Positions 26,389 to 35,255 of a stretch of 64,000 bases of DNA are shown here, in pieces. The stretch's first letter is position 1. Each line of letters opens with the position of its first letter. Origin of the DNA: Halobacterium sp. CBA1132 (GTDB lineage: Archaea > Halobacteriota > Halobacteria > Halobacteriales > Halobacteriaceae); the NCBI RefSeq assembly GCF_001485535.1, contig NZ_BCMZ01000001.1:682001-746000 (forward strand), given 5' to 3'. The translations under genes and the position numbers were made by a program. The notes beneath the pieces are model-generated. The model was not told the origin of the DNA. It saw only the letters and a program-made list of their open reading frames with translations, and ran no database searches.

Positions 26389-28409
26389 TCACGCGAAGGA
26401 GAACGCGACGAGCGCGACGGTCGGCAGCGCGACCGCGAACTTCACGCCCGAGAGCAGGTCCGCGTCACGGATGTAGCCCGCGACGAACCCGGAGATGATT
26501 CCCTGCATCGTCACTGCGTGGAAGAACATCATCCCGAGCAGTTCGGTGTCGATGTTCCCCCCGAAGCTCAACTGTTGATTCGCGCCCCCTGCGCCGCCGG
26601 CGCCCGCCGCGCTCGTCTCCAGTCCCCCATCGTGCCGAGGAACTTCACCTGCAGGATGAGCATCACCGCCAGCAGCGTCAGATACGTCATCACGATGATG
26701 ACGACTTGCATCCGCGCCCGCGAGCGCCGCTCGCGCTCGATGTCGTCTTGGTTCTCGCTGGCCTGCGCGGCCGTCGACAGCACCGCCGTAATCTGACTGG
26801 AGGCCTCCTGGGCCTTCGTGATGAGTTTCACCGTGCGGGCGAGCCGCGGGATGTGGTACTTGTTGTTGAACTCGACGAGCGCGCGTTTGAGGCTGGTGCC
26901 GTAGTTGACTTTCGCGTACATCGTCTCGAACTCCTCGCCGAGCTTCCCGCTGGTGGTCTCCGAGACGGCGCCGATGGATTCCAGAATCGTCATCCCGGTG
27001 TCGTTGGCCGACGAGAGCTTCCGGAGGTTGTCCGAGAGCTTGTTCGTGATGCGGCGCCGCGAGCGCACGTTCCACTCGCGGAACACCGCCAGCGGCAGCC
27101 CAATCAGGTACAGCGGGAGGTAGACGTAGAGGAACGTCCCCCAGATGGGGGCGGCGACCATGCCGTCCAGCGTCGTCGGCGCGATACCCGCGAGCAGGGC
27201 GTTCGCGACGAGCACGCCGGTCACGGGCACGGTGAACGCGAGCGTAAACAGGGGGTTGTCCCGGAAGAAGCGCGCGGGGTGGCGCATCAGTTGCTTCGTC
27301 TCGTAGGTTCCCTCGCGGCGCTTCACGCGGTCGAAAATCGAGTACTCGCCGACGAAGCGCTCGACCACGCCGAGATTGAGCAGGCCGGGCTCGCGGCGGC
27401 CCGTGTCCTCGCCCTCGAATTCGAGGAAGCCGTCCCCGATTTCGTCCTGCTTGACGGTGGACACGAGCACGAGGAAGCCGAGGCCGACGATGGGCGTGAG
27501 CACGTAGACGGTGGCGTACAGCAGCTGCATCTGCGCCTGCCCGAGCATGCTCATGATGACGAGGATGATGATGAGTAACAGCGGGAACAGCGACAGCGTC
27601 ATGTACATCTCGCCGAACAGCTCCAGGGTGTCCAGCGTGAGTTCCTGTTGCTGCTTGGCGGTCCGCATGTGCTTGTCCTTCTTGTCCGAGAGGAACTCCG
27701 TCATGTCCCCGCCGGAGTTGATGATGGAGAGCATATCCGTGAGGAACTGGCTGAGTTCGTCGCTGGGCGTCTCCATCGAGCGATTCCGCACCGCCGTCCG
27801 GTAGTCGGTGTCGAAGTACTCGGTCTCCTGGACGATGCTGCGGAACTCCATGGCGACCTCGCCGTACGTGTCGTCGGCTTTCGCCATCGCCTCCAGAATC
27901 TCCAGTTGGTTCATGCCGCCGATGGACAGCGCGTACATGAACGAGACGGCGTCCGGCAGCAGCATGTTGATCTCACGCTCCCGGCTGCTCGACCGCATGT
28001 ACGGCACGGACAGCAGCCCACCGAACCCCACGATGAAGCCGACGAACCCGAAGACGAGGCCGGTTCCGACGACCAGCGCGGGCACCTTCAGCGCCTGCAC
28101 GATGGCCAGCAGCGTCTCGCTGGGGACGGGAACGCCGATGAGCGTCTCCGTCTCTATCAGTCCGGTGTAGAAGAGCCCGTAGCCGAGCGCGAGGCCGAGC
28201 AACCAGAGCACGACGCCCGCCACGACGCCGGCGCCGATGGCGCGGGAGACGAACAGCTCCACGGGGTCGTCCATGCGGGCCTCCGCGAGCTTCGTCTCGA
28301 CGTCCGCGACGAAGTCGCTGCCGTCGCTGAACGCCCACTGGTAGACGGGGAAGAACGCGTCCGCGATGGCGTCGGCGCCCTCGCCGAACGACTGCGACCC
28401 CGTGCTCAT
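26389..28409 (-). pseudogene. TadC/PilC-type membrane platform protein, apparent 1-nt frameshift
   Basis: This encodes the type II secretion F-domain membrane platform of a type IV pilus-like machine. From the ATG at 28409, ~595 residues read normally with two T2SSF domains and several membrane segments, up to LQVKFLGTMG. The frame then departs into WRRARRAPAAQGARINS and stops at 26568. The expected C-terminus (IDTELLGMMFFHAVTMQGII, then SGFVAGYIRDADLLSGVKF) continues in the next frame to 26389. The total of 2021 nt is one short of a multiple of three. The switch lies at the run of five C at 26624-26628 (plus strand); six would restore the frame. It could be a real mutation, a slippage site or a sequencing error. 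Confidence 0.85.
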
Positions 28410-31327
28410 TCGGCGCCCTCCTCCCGTTCGTCCTCACCCTCACCAGTCTCGGTGGCGGCCGCATCGTCGCTGGCGGTCGCCGGTTCGAAGCTCCCGAAGC
28501 CGTCGCTGTCGCCCACCCGCTCGACTGCGGGCTCGAGGTCGTCGTCGGCGAACGGGTCGCTGCTCTGGGTGTCCGTTCGCTCCGGTTCGTCCGGCAGGTC
28601 GGCGTCGGCCACCTGCTCGATGGCGGCTTCGAGGTCCTCAGCATCGAGCCCGCGTGTGTCTGCCACCACGTCCTCGGTGGCGGCGTCGGGCGTGAGCGCG
28701 GTCGCCAGCGAGTCCGCCTCGTCGCCCTCGTACTCCGCGAGCACACCGCCGTCCTCGCGGGCAGTTTCGAGGATTGCCTCGGCCTCTTCGAGCACGCTCT
28801 CGGAGGGGTCGGGTCGGGGCACCATCGCCTCCTTGTCCGGGTCGACGTCGATGAGCACGCTCTCCATCCCGCGGAGGTCCTCCAGGGCGTCCTCCAAGTG
28901 GTCGTTGGCGACGAGCGTGAGGATGGTGTCGGGGTCGTTGATGTACGCCTGCGCGGTCGCGGCGACCTGCGCGTACTCGTTGAGGCCCTGCTCGATGAGG
29001 TACGCCAGCAGGACGCGGCGCTCCTGCAGTTGGCGGTCGAGCTCCATCTGCGTCCAGCCGCGGTCGAATTTGATGTCCTCGAGCGTCGAGGAGTCCGCCG
29101 TCTGCCGGTAGGTATCGTCCTCGGGTTCCCACTGGAACACGTCGTTGACGTTGATTTCGTCGTTCTCGGGGTCGTAGCGGTTGATTTCCGTGATGGAGCG
29201 GTTCCGGCGGACCTTCTGGCCCCTGACTCGCGTCTGGGACTGCACCGAAACGAGGTCCAGCGCCGTGAACAGCGTCTTCGAGACGTTGATTGGTTCGGTG
29301 GTGAAGCGCTTGAGGACCTCGCCGACGTTGTCCGCGTGGAACGTCGTGTACGTGGTGTGGCCGGTGCTCATCACCTGGAAGAGCGTGCGGCCCTCCTCGC
29401 CGCGCACCTCGCCCATCACGATGTAGTCGGGGCGCTGGCGGAGCGCGGCCTCGAGCAGGTCGAACTCGTCGATGTCGCCGGTCTCGTCCTCACCGAAGCT
29501 CGGGCGGGTGACGCTGGCAATCCAGTTGCGCTGGGGGAGTTCGACCTCGCGGGTGTCCTCGATGGAGACGATTTTCGCGTTGCTCGGGATGAACAGGGAG
29601 ACGGCGTTCAGGCTGGTCGTCTTCCCGGAGGCGGTGCCGCCCGCGAACACGAGGCTCTTGTGGGACTCGATGCACAGCCAGAGGAACGCCATCTCGTCGA
29701 GGCTGAACGTCTGCCAGTTCACGAGGTCGACGGGCGTGAACGGCACGTCCTTGAACTGGCGAATCGTGTAGTTGGTGCCGTGGTCTGAGACCTCGCGGCC
29801 GAGCGTGAGTTGGGCGCGGGAGCCGTCCCGGAGCGTGGCGTCGACCTGCGGCTGGCGTTTCGAGATGCCCTTCCCGGAGCGCTGTGCGAGTTTCACCACG
29901 AAGTCGTCGAGGCTCTCGCGGCCGTGGTAGACGTTCGTGATGAGGTTCTCGTAGTCGGTGTGGTAGACGAACACCGGCGAGTCGTAGCCGTCGCAGGAGA
30001 TGTCCTCGACGTTGATGTCGTGTTTGATGCCGTCGATGCGCTCGTAGCCGATGAAGTTCCGCTGGAGCACGTACAAAAGCGTCTCCACCTGGTACTGGGT
30101 GAGCGCGTCCGAGTCCTCCGCGAGCACCGCGGGTTCGGGGCGCGCCATGATGCCGTCGAGGTGGTCCTCGTCGGACTCGACCGGCGGCTCTCCTCGCCCG
30201 ACGGCCGCTAACAGTTTGTCGACGAGCGACTGCTCGCGCGCCACCGGGCCGTCGTAGAGGTCGTAGCGGTCGAGGAGCTTCCGCGTCTCGCGCTCGATGA
30301 CGCCGCGGCGCTCGGCCTCGTCGCCGGCGGCCGCCACGTCGTCGCTGGCGTACTTGATGGCGGTCCGGAGCTTCTCGGTGAGGAACTCTTGGAGGTCCGC
30401 CTCGATGGGGTTGCGGTACGGCTCCACGAGGTAGTACTTCTTCTCGTTCTCGCGGTCGGAGTGGAAGATGACGACGAACGCGTACGGCTTGTTCACCCAG
30501 TAGCGCTCGACCTCCCGGAAGTGGCGTTTCTTCCCCATCGGCACCGCCTTCTCCAGGTCGTAGCGGTTCGCGATGGTGGTCCGCCCGTCGACCGTCGAGA
30601 AGAACGCGTCCTCGTCTATCTCCTCGTGGATGTCGACCGTGCGCTCGGCCTCCAAATCGAGCATCTCGTCGGCGGCGTCGTCTTTCACCGACAGCCACTG
30701 CTCGACGTTCTCGGGGTCGAACCCGAGGTACTCCACGGGGTCGAAGCGCACGATGTCGCCGGCCTCGTCGCGGGGCCGCGTCCAGTCGTCGTCCCCGACG
30801 TAGTAGTACTCGCGCTTGAAGTGCTCCCACAGCCACTCGTCTTTCGCGACGGGCGTCGTCGCGGGGTCGGTGAACTCGTCGAAGTAGTCGTGGAAGTTGC
30901 TCGCGCGCCGCGCTGCCGTCCCGAGCACGTCGCCCTTCTCGTCGGGGTCGAAGCCGAGGTCGTCGCTCGGGTCGGCGTCGATGTCGTCCCACTTCGGCTC
31001 CGGCGGGTCCGCGCCGAGTTCGTCCCACTCGGGGTACGGTGGCTCGACGTCCTCCTTGCGGCCCGCGTCGGCGGCTGCGAGTTCGTGCTGCGCGCGCTCG
31101 CGCCGCTCGCGGACTCGCTCGGCCGCGTCGCCGTCGCCGTACTCCTCCAGATAGTCCACCCACGAGTAGTCCCCGACCGTCGCGCCGCCGTCGCGCTCGC
31201 GGACGGCGGGCGCGAGCCCCTCCCAGTCGTAGTCGCGGTTCCGCGCCGTCGGTGTGCCCTCGGCCGGTGAGTCGTCGGTGCCGCCGCTGGCGGTCGCCCC
31301 GCCGGCTCCGGCATCGTCCCCTGCCAT
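28406..31327 (-). CDS. Type II/IV secretion ATPase (PilB/TadA/VirB11-like)
   Basis: A 973-residue hexameric motor ATPase of the archaeal pilus/archaellum type. About 300 acidic residues precede the core. Walker A FAGGTASGKTTSLNAV lies near residue 580, the Asp box SIEDTREVELPQ follows, Walker B is in YIVMGEVRGEEGR and the His box is TGHTTYTTFHADN. A ~150-residue acidic tail ends EREEGAE. The start MAGDDAGAGG at 31327 is preferred over an in-frame start at 31354. It overlaps the platform gene by 4 bp. Confidence 0.9.
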   Translation of the reverse strand: MAGDDAGAGGATASGGTDDSPAEGTPTARNRDYDWEGLAPAVRERDGGATVGDYSWVDYLEEYGDGDAAERVRERRERAQHELAAADAGRKEDVEPPYPEWDELGADPPEPKWDDIDADPSDDLGFDPDEKGDVLGTAARRASNFHDYFDEFTDPATTPVAKDEWLWEHFKREYYYVGDDDWTRPRDEAGDIVRFDPVEYLGFDPENVEQWLSVKDDAADEMLDLEAERTVDIHEEIDEDAFFSTVDGRTTIANRYDLEKAVPMGKKRHFREVERYWVNKPYAFVVIFHSDRENEKKYYLVEPYRNPIEADLQEFLTEKLRTAIKYASDDVAAAGDEAERRGVIERETRKLLDRYDLYDGPVAREQSLVDKLLAAVGRGEPPVESDEDHLDGIMARPEPAVLAEDSDALTQYQVETLLYVLQRNFIGYERIDGIKHDINVEDISCDGYDSPVFVYHTDYENLITNVYHGRESLDDFVVKLAQRSGKGISKRQPQVDATLRDGSRAQLTLGREVSDHGTNYTIRQFKDVPFTPVDLVNWQTFSLDEMAFLWLCIESHKSLVFAGGTASGKTTSLNAVSLFIPSNAKIVSIEDTREVELPQRNWIASVTRPSFGEDETGDIDEFDLLEAALRQRPDYIVMGEVRGEEGRTLFQVMSTGHTTYTTFHADNVGEVLKRFTTEPINVSKTLFTALDLVSVQSQTRVRGQKVRRNRSITEINRYDPENDEINVNDVFQWEPEDDTYRQTADSSTLEDIKFDRGWTQMELDRQLQERRVLLAYLIEQGLNEYAQVAATAQAYINDPDTILTLVANDHLEDALEDLRGMESVLIDVDPDKEAMVPRPDPSESVLEEAEAILETAREDGGVLAEYEGDEADSLATALTPDAATEDVVADTRGLDAEDLEAAIEQVADADLPDEPERTDTQSSDPFADDDLEPAVERVGDSDGFGSFEPATASDDAAATETGEGEDEREEGAE

Positions 31328-31402
31328 TAGCGGGTACTGGCCGGGCAGCCGCAAAAACCCTTGCGACAGATTACCACGCCGCTTGACACGAGCGCGACCG
31401 TG

Positions 31403-31969
31403 CTACCGGTACTCGTCGACGACGGTCACCTCGCCGTTCGACACCTCGATGTCTACGAGCGCGGTGACGTCGTGGGGCGAGTCGGCCATCTCGCTGTCGG
31501 AGCCGACCTTCCGGATGACCACGACGACGTCCGCGATGTCCGCGCCGATGCCGTCGAGGGCGTCCGTGAGCGCGCGCAGCGTCCCGCCCGTCGACAGCAG
31601 GTCGTCCAGCACGAGCACGCGGTCGCCCGCGTCCACGTCGTTGACGTACATCTCGCCCTCCGAGTAGCCGGTCTCCTGGTGGATTTCGACCTCGCCCGGC
31701 AGCCCGTACTCGCGCTTCCGAACGACCGTCACCGGGAGGTCCGTCTGCAGGCTCACGGCCGTCGAGATGTGGATTCCCATCGCCTCCGGCGTCACGATTT
31801 TGTCCACGTCCTCGAGGTCCGCGACCCGCGTGATGCCGACGACGACCTCCCGCAGCAGCGCGGGCTCGAGCATCGGCACGCCGTTGCTGATGGGGAGGAC
31901 GACGTACTCGTACCCACCCTCTTTCTCGATGACGGGCGCGCGCTGGAAGGACTCGCGTAACCGCTCCAT
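31403..31969 (-). CDS. hpt: Hypoxanthine/guanine phosphoribosyltransferase
   Basis: A 188-residue archaeal purine phosphoribosyltransferase that converts hypoxanthine or guanine plus PRPP to the nucleotide (salvage). The PRPP-binding loop [17 protein letters not shown] is at about residues 119-135. The N-terminal region [20 protein letters not shown] and the motif [13 protein letters not shown] are typical. Length matches the archaeal type. Stands alone between the pilus operon and the toxin-antitoxin-like pair. Confidence 0.93.
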   Translation of the reverse strand: MERLRESFQRAPVIEKEGGYEYVVLPISNGVPMLEPALLREVVVGITRVADLEDVDKIVTPEAMGIHISTAVSLQTDLPVTVVRKREYGLPGEVEIHQETGYSEGEMYVNDVDAGDRVLVLDDLLSTGGTLRALTDALDGIGADIADVVVVIRKVGSDSEMADSPHDVTALVDIEVSNGEVTVVDEYR

Positions 31970-32080
31970 ACCCCGCGTTCGCCCGTCGAGCCAAAAGGAT
32001 GCGGGGTTCGTGTACTTTCGGTGCTTACGTCGGTTTCGTCACTAACGCTCTTGGCGCTGGAGAGCGTACGTTCACCCGAG

Positions 32081-32452
32081 ATGTCAATCGACCGCGAGAC
32101 CTTCGAGAACGCCAGCGAGGACGAGCTCGCGGGACTGTCCGTTCCCGAGCGCGTCCTCGGGTTCCTCGCGAGCCACGACGGACACGCGTTCGAAGCGGGC
32201 GAGATTGCCGCTCGCCTCGAAATCGACGAAGGAGCGGTCAGCACCGCCCTCACGCGGCTCAAGGACCGCGACCTCGTCGAACACAAGGCGACGTACTGGG
32301 CGGTCACCGACGACGAGCAGCGACTCGCGGAGTACGACGGCTACGAGCGCGCCACTTCCCTGTTCAACGAGCAACTCGGCGAGGAGGACGCGGACGCCTG
32401 GCGCGAGCAGTCGCCCGAGGGAGCGCACCCGAGCGTCGACGACGAACAGTGA
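32081..32452 (+). CDS. Winged-helix protein, likely antitoxin or regulator of the MazF-like gene
   Basis: A 123-residue protein (MSIDRETFENASEDELAGLS). A winged helix covers about residues 20-85: VPERVLGFLASHDGHAFEAG, IAARLEIDEGAVSTALTRLK and the wing YWAVTDDEQRLAEYDGYERA. A C-terminal acidic tail of ~35 residues could cap the toxin. The stop overlaps the next gene's GTG (GTGA), showing translational coupling. Antitoxin role is inferred from this arrangement. Confidence 0.8.
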   Translation: MSIDRETFENASEDELAGLSVPERVLGFLASHDGHAFEAGEIAARLEIDEGAVSTALTRLKDRDLVEHKATYWAVTDDEQRLAEYDGYERATSLFNEQLGEEDADAWREQSPEGAHPSVDDEQ

Positions 32453-32805
32453 GCGACGAGGAACCGACGCCGATTTTCGAACCGGGTGACGTCGTCTACG
32501 GCGTAGACCCGTTCGACGGTGCCAAGCAGGCACGCCCCTGGCTCGTCCTCTCGAATCACGAGGGCCGACCGTTCCACGGGGAACAGTACGTCGCGGTCAC
32601 GCTGACGACGAAATCGTGGATGGACGGCCTCCTCGAAATCGCGGACGACGACTGGATACGCGGTGGAACACCCGAACAGAGTCGCATCGTCCCGTGGGGC
32701 GTCCAGTCGCTCAGTTCCGACGACGTCGCGTTCTGGCAAGGGCGACTGACGCAACGCCTCGTCGACGACGCCGTCGCGTCACTGGTCGACGAAGTCCAAC
32801 AGTAG
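32449..32805 (+). CDS. PemK/MazF-like toxin
   Basis: A 118-residue protein. A PemK/MazF fold is suggested by FEPGDVVYGVDPFDGAKQARP, then WLVLSNHEGRPFHGEQYVAV and TLTTKSWMDGL, and then SRIVPWGVQSLSS. These match the GDV-Y start, the PxLVLS strand and the later conserved Ser/Thr and Pro-Trp positions of the family. Known members are ribosome-independent mRNA interferases or inactive relatives. The start is GTG at 32449, coupled to the upstream regulator. Confidence 0.82.
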   Translation: MSDEEPTPIFEPGDVVYGVDPFDGAKQARPWLVLSNHEGRPFHGEQYVAVTLTTKSWMDGLLEIADDDWIRGGTPEQSRIVPWGVQSLSSDDVAFWQGRLTQRLVDDAVASLVDEVQQ

Positions 32806-32828
32806 CTACCGGGCTGTCGATTCGCCGT

Positions 32829-33893
32829 TCAGACCGACACGTCCGAGAAGTCGAAGAACGGCGTCTCGTACCCCTCGTGGCGCGACACCTGCGGCGGCGT
32901 GTCGACGCTCACGGTCACGTTCTCGATTGCGTCAGAAGCGGAGACGACCGCGCCGTAGTGGTAGCCGAGGTCGGCGTCGAGCGTCGGTACGAGGTCGCCG
33001 TCGAACGCGCGCGCGTCGCCCGAGTCGACGGTCGCAGAGAGTGACGCGCTCGGGAGCACGAATCTGTTGTGTGGCGTGCGCAGCGACGCCGCGACGTACG
33101 TCTCGCCGTCGCCCGCGAGGTCGCCGTACTCCCTCGCGGTTCCGACGACGAGACTGGCGCCGCCAGTCTCGGCGCTCCCCCGCACGGACATCGGGAAGTC
33201 GCCTGTGGGCGGCGCCTGCGAGAGACGCGCGCTCTCCATGTCCATCGCGTCGACGGCGCCCTCGCTTCCCTCCCGGTCGGCGGGGATGTCCTCGAACGGG
33301 AGGTCGTCGAGGCTGCTGCGGTCGAACGTGAACGAGAAGTCGAACTCCGCCGGCTCCATCGAGACTGTCTCGGCGCTCGCTCGCCGCGTCGTCGGCGGAA
33401 CGACCCGTACCGTCACGTCGTAGTTGCCCTCGCCGCCGAGCGCGACGTTGTCGCCGTGGTGGACGCCCATCTGCTGGGAGAGCATCTGCCACGGCGTCAC
33501 CGACGACGTTTCGTCGTTCTGCCCGGTGTACGCAACTTCGACGCTGGCGTTCGGGAGTACCGTGCCGGTCTCGGCGTCCCAGACGGCGACCATCAGGTGA
33601 ACGTCGTCCTCGCCGCGGACGTTCACGCGGTCGGTGTCCGCGCCGCGCACCAGCCAGAAGCGGTGCGGGAACGTGTAGGTGAGCGCACACGCGTACCGGC
33701 CCTGCGTCTGCATCCCCGCCATCTCCATGCCCTCGACGTGCGAGGGAACGTAGGCGGCGTCGGGGCGGTTCTGTGGGAGCGGCGGCTCGCGAGTCGCGCG
33801 CTCGGTTTCGAGGACGCCCAGACAGCCGGCGGTCGCGCCGAGGCCGACGCTGCCCGCCGCCGCGAGGAACGCGCGGCGACTCCGCTTACGCAT
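32829..33893 (-). CDS. Exported iron-transport protein (Tp34/P19-like, DUF7350)
   Basis: A 354-residue lipoprotein with Tat motif RKRSRRAFLAAAGSVGLG and lipobox TAGC (Cys at about 24). The Met/His-rich segment VEGMEMAGMQTQGRYACAL resembles the metal site of Tp34/P19 ferrous-iron binding proteins. Further beta-rich domains continue to the C-terminus. It follows the DyP-like gene with an 8-bp overlap, so the two form one unit. Binding of ferrous iron is a family-level inference. Confidence 0.8.
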   Translation of the reverse strand: MRKRSRRAFLAAAGSVGLGATAGCLGVLETERATREPPLPQNRPDAAYVPSHVEGMEMAGMQTQGRYACALTYTFPHRFWLVRGADTDRVNVRGEDDVHLMVAVWDAETGTVLPNASVEVAYTGQNDETSSVTPWQMLSQQMGVHHGDNVALGGEGNYDVTVRVVPPTTRRASAETVSMEPAEFDFSFTFDRSSLDDLPFEDIPADREGSEGAVDAMDMESARLSQAPPTGDFPMSVRGSAETGGASLVVGTAREYGDLAGDGETYVAASLRTPHNRFVLPSASLSATVDSGDARAFDGDLVPTLDADLGYHYGAVVSASDAIENVTVSVDTPPQVSRHEGYETPFFDFSDVSV

Positions 33894-35154
33894 CGCGGCC
33901 CTCCGGCGTCGGGAGCGCGCGGCGCGACCGCGGCGGCAGCAGGTAGTTCCCGCGGTGCGTCACCGAGAGGTACTGGCGGATGCCGTTGTTCTGCGTGCGG
34001 CCGACCGGCGTCTGCCCGCTGACGTCGGCGCCGTTCATCGCCTCGCGGGTGCGCTCGAAGTCCGCGATCTCGCGCTGGAGCGCGAGGAAGTGCACGCCCG
34101 CGCGCCCGCCGTCCGTCGAGTCGAAGTCCCGGCGGAGGATGACCGGACGGCCGTCCTCGCGGACGCCCGCCAGTTTCTGTCCGTGCCCGACGACGCCGCG
34201 CTCGCTGCCCGTCTCCACGGGGTCGCCGCAGTCGTCGAGTCCGGGGTCGTCGCCGAGGTTCTCGCCGGTTCCCTCGACCGCGCCGCTGTCGGCGTGCGCG
34301 GGACAGAACATCTGCGCGACTCTCGACTCCCGGTCGTCCTGCTCGTACCACTGCGTGAGATTCAGGTCGATGTGCGAGACGTGCTGGGTGGTGCCGCCCG
34401 CGAACGGCCCGGACTGGATGGTGACGCGGTCCTCGGTCGCTTGGCTCTTCTCGAAGTCCGACTTGAACCCCATGTAGAGGGGGGCGTCGTCGGGCACCGG
34501 CTCGGAGTCCGGGACGCCGTCCGCGTCCTGATTGTCCGCCGGCAGCCCGTCGCCGACGAACCCCGAGCGTCGGTCGGCGACCGTGAACGCGTCCGTGAGC
34601 GCGGCCTCGACGTCGACGCCGTTGGCGGTGTCGCGGTTCCCGCGCACCGCCTCCTCGGCTTCGAGGACGGCGCTGGCGTGGTCGCTGGCGAGGTGGAGGA
34701 TGGCGTCCGGCGTGTCCAGCGCTGGATCTTCGAGCGCCGACAGCGGCTCCGGCTGGGGGAGGTCGACGCCGTCGAGGTCGGCGTCGAAACGCTCGAAGTA
34801 CGCCGGCGAGTAGCCAATCGTCGCCAGCAGGCCGTCGTTGGACCACTCGTAGGCGCGTTCGAGCGTGCGGAGCGAGGCTTCGACGGCTTCGCGGTCCGCG
34901 TCCGCGGGCGCGCCGTCGAGGTCGAGGTGGAGGAGCGCGTGGTGGCGCGGCGGCAAGGCGTTCCCCGCGTCGTCGCGCGCGAGCACGTCGTTCCACGCGT
35001 GCTGGCGCTCGGGCAGCGACGCCGGATCGTCGATGCCCGCAGGAATCTCGGCGTCTTCGCGGTCCACGCAGGCCGCGAGCGCGCTCGCGCCGCCGATGGC
35101 GACCGCGGACTTGAGGAACGCGCGGCGGCTCACGCCGCGGGAGTCCGGGAGCAT
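33886..35154 (-). CDS. Exported DyP-type haem peroxidase-like protein (DUF7405)
   Basis: A 422-residue protein with a Tat signal SRRAFLKSAVAIGGASALAA and a Cys after AA (lipobox-like). The body resembles the EfeB/DyP ferredoxin-like peroxidase fold: HHALLHLDLDGAPADADREA, GFVGDGLP, and the C-terminal SVTHRGNYLLPP. Classical haem-site GxxDG is not clearly seen, so activity is uncertain. With the iron-binding protein gene downstream and the divergent membrane gene it makes an EfeUOB-like iron cluster. Confidence 0.72.
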   Translation of the reverse strand: MLPDSRGVSRRAFLKSAVAIGGASALAACVDREDAEIPAGIDDPASLPERQHAWNDVLARDDAGNALPPRHHALLHLDLDGAPADADREAVEASLRTLERAYEWSNDGLLATIGYSPAYFERFDADLDGVDLPQPEPLSALEDPALDTPDAILHLASDHASAVLEAEEAVRGNRDTANGVDVEAALTDAFTVADRRSGFVGDGLPADNQDADGVPDSEPVPDDAPLYMGFKSDFEKSQATEDRVTIQSGPFAGGTTQHVSHIDLNLTQWYEQDDRESRVAQMFCPAHADSGAVEGTGENLGDDPGLDDCGDPVETGSERGVVGHGQKLAGVREDGRPVILRRDFDSTDGGRAGVHFLALQREIADFERTREAMNGADVSGQTPVGRTQNNGIRQYLSVTHRGNYLLPPRSRRALPTPEGRDA

Positions 35155-35186
35155 ACGCCGACGTTACGCGCTCACGCGAAAAGCCG

Positions 35187-35224
35187 TTCTGGTGCGGGCG
35201 TCGAATTCGACGCGCGTACCAGAA
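35187..35224. promoter_or_regulatory. 38-bp near-perfect palindrome between divergent iron-cluster genes
   Basis: Arms 35187-35205 and 35206-35224 pair at 17 of 19 positions, centred on GAATTC, with outer half-sites TTCTGGT and ACCAGAA. It lies 33 bp from the DyP-like start and 32 bp from the membrane-protein start, so a dimeric regulator bound here would control both. A metal-responsive repressor is plausible. Confidence 0.8.
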
Positions 35225-35255
35225 CCCGGAAGGCGCCCGGCGCGAACACCCGAGT

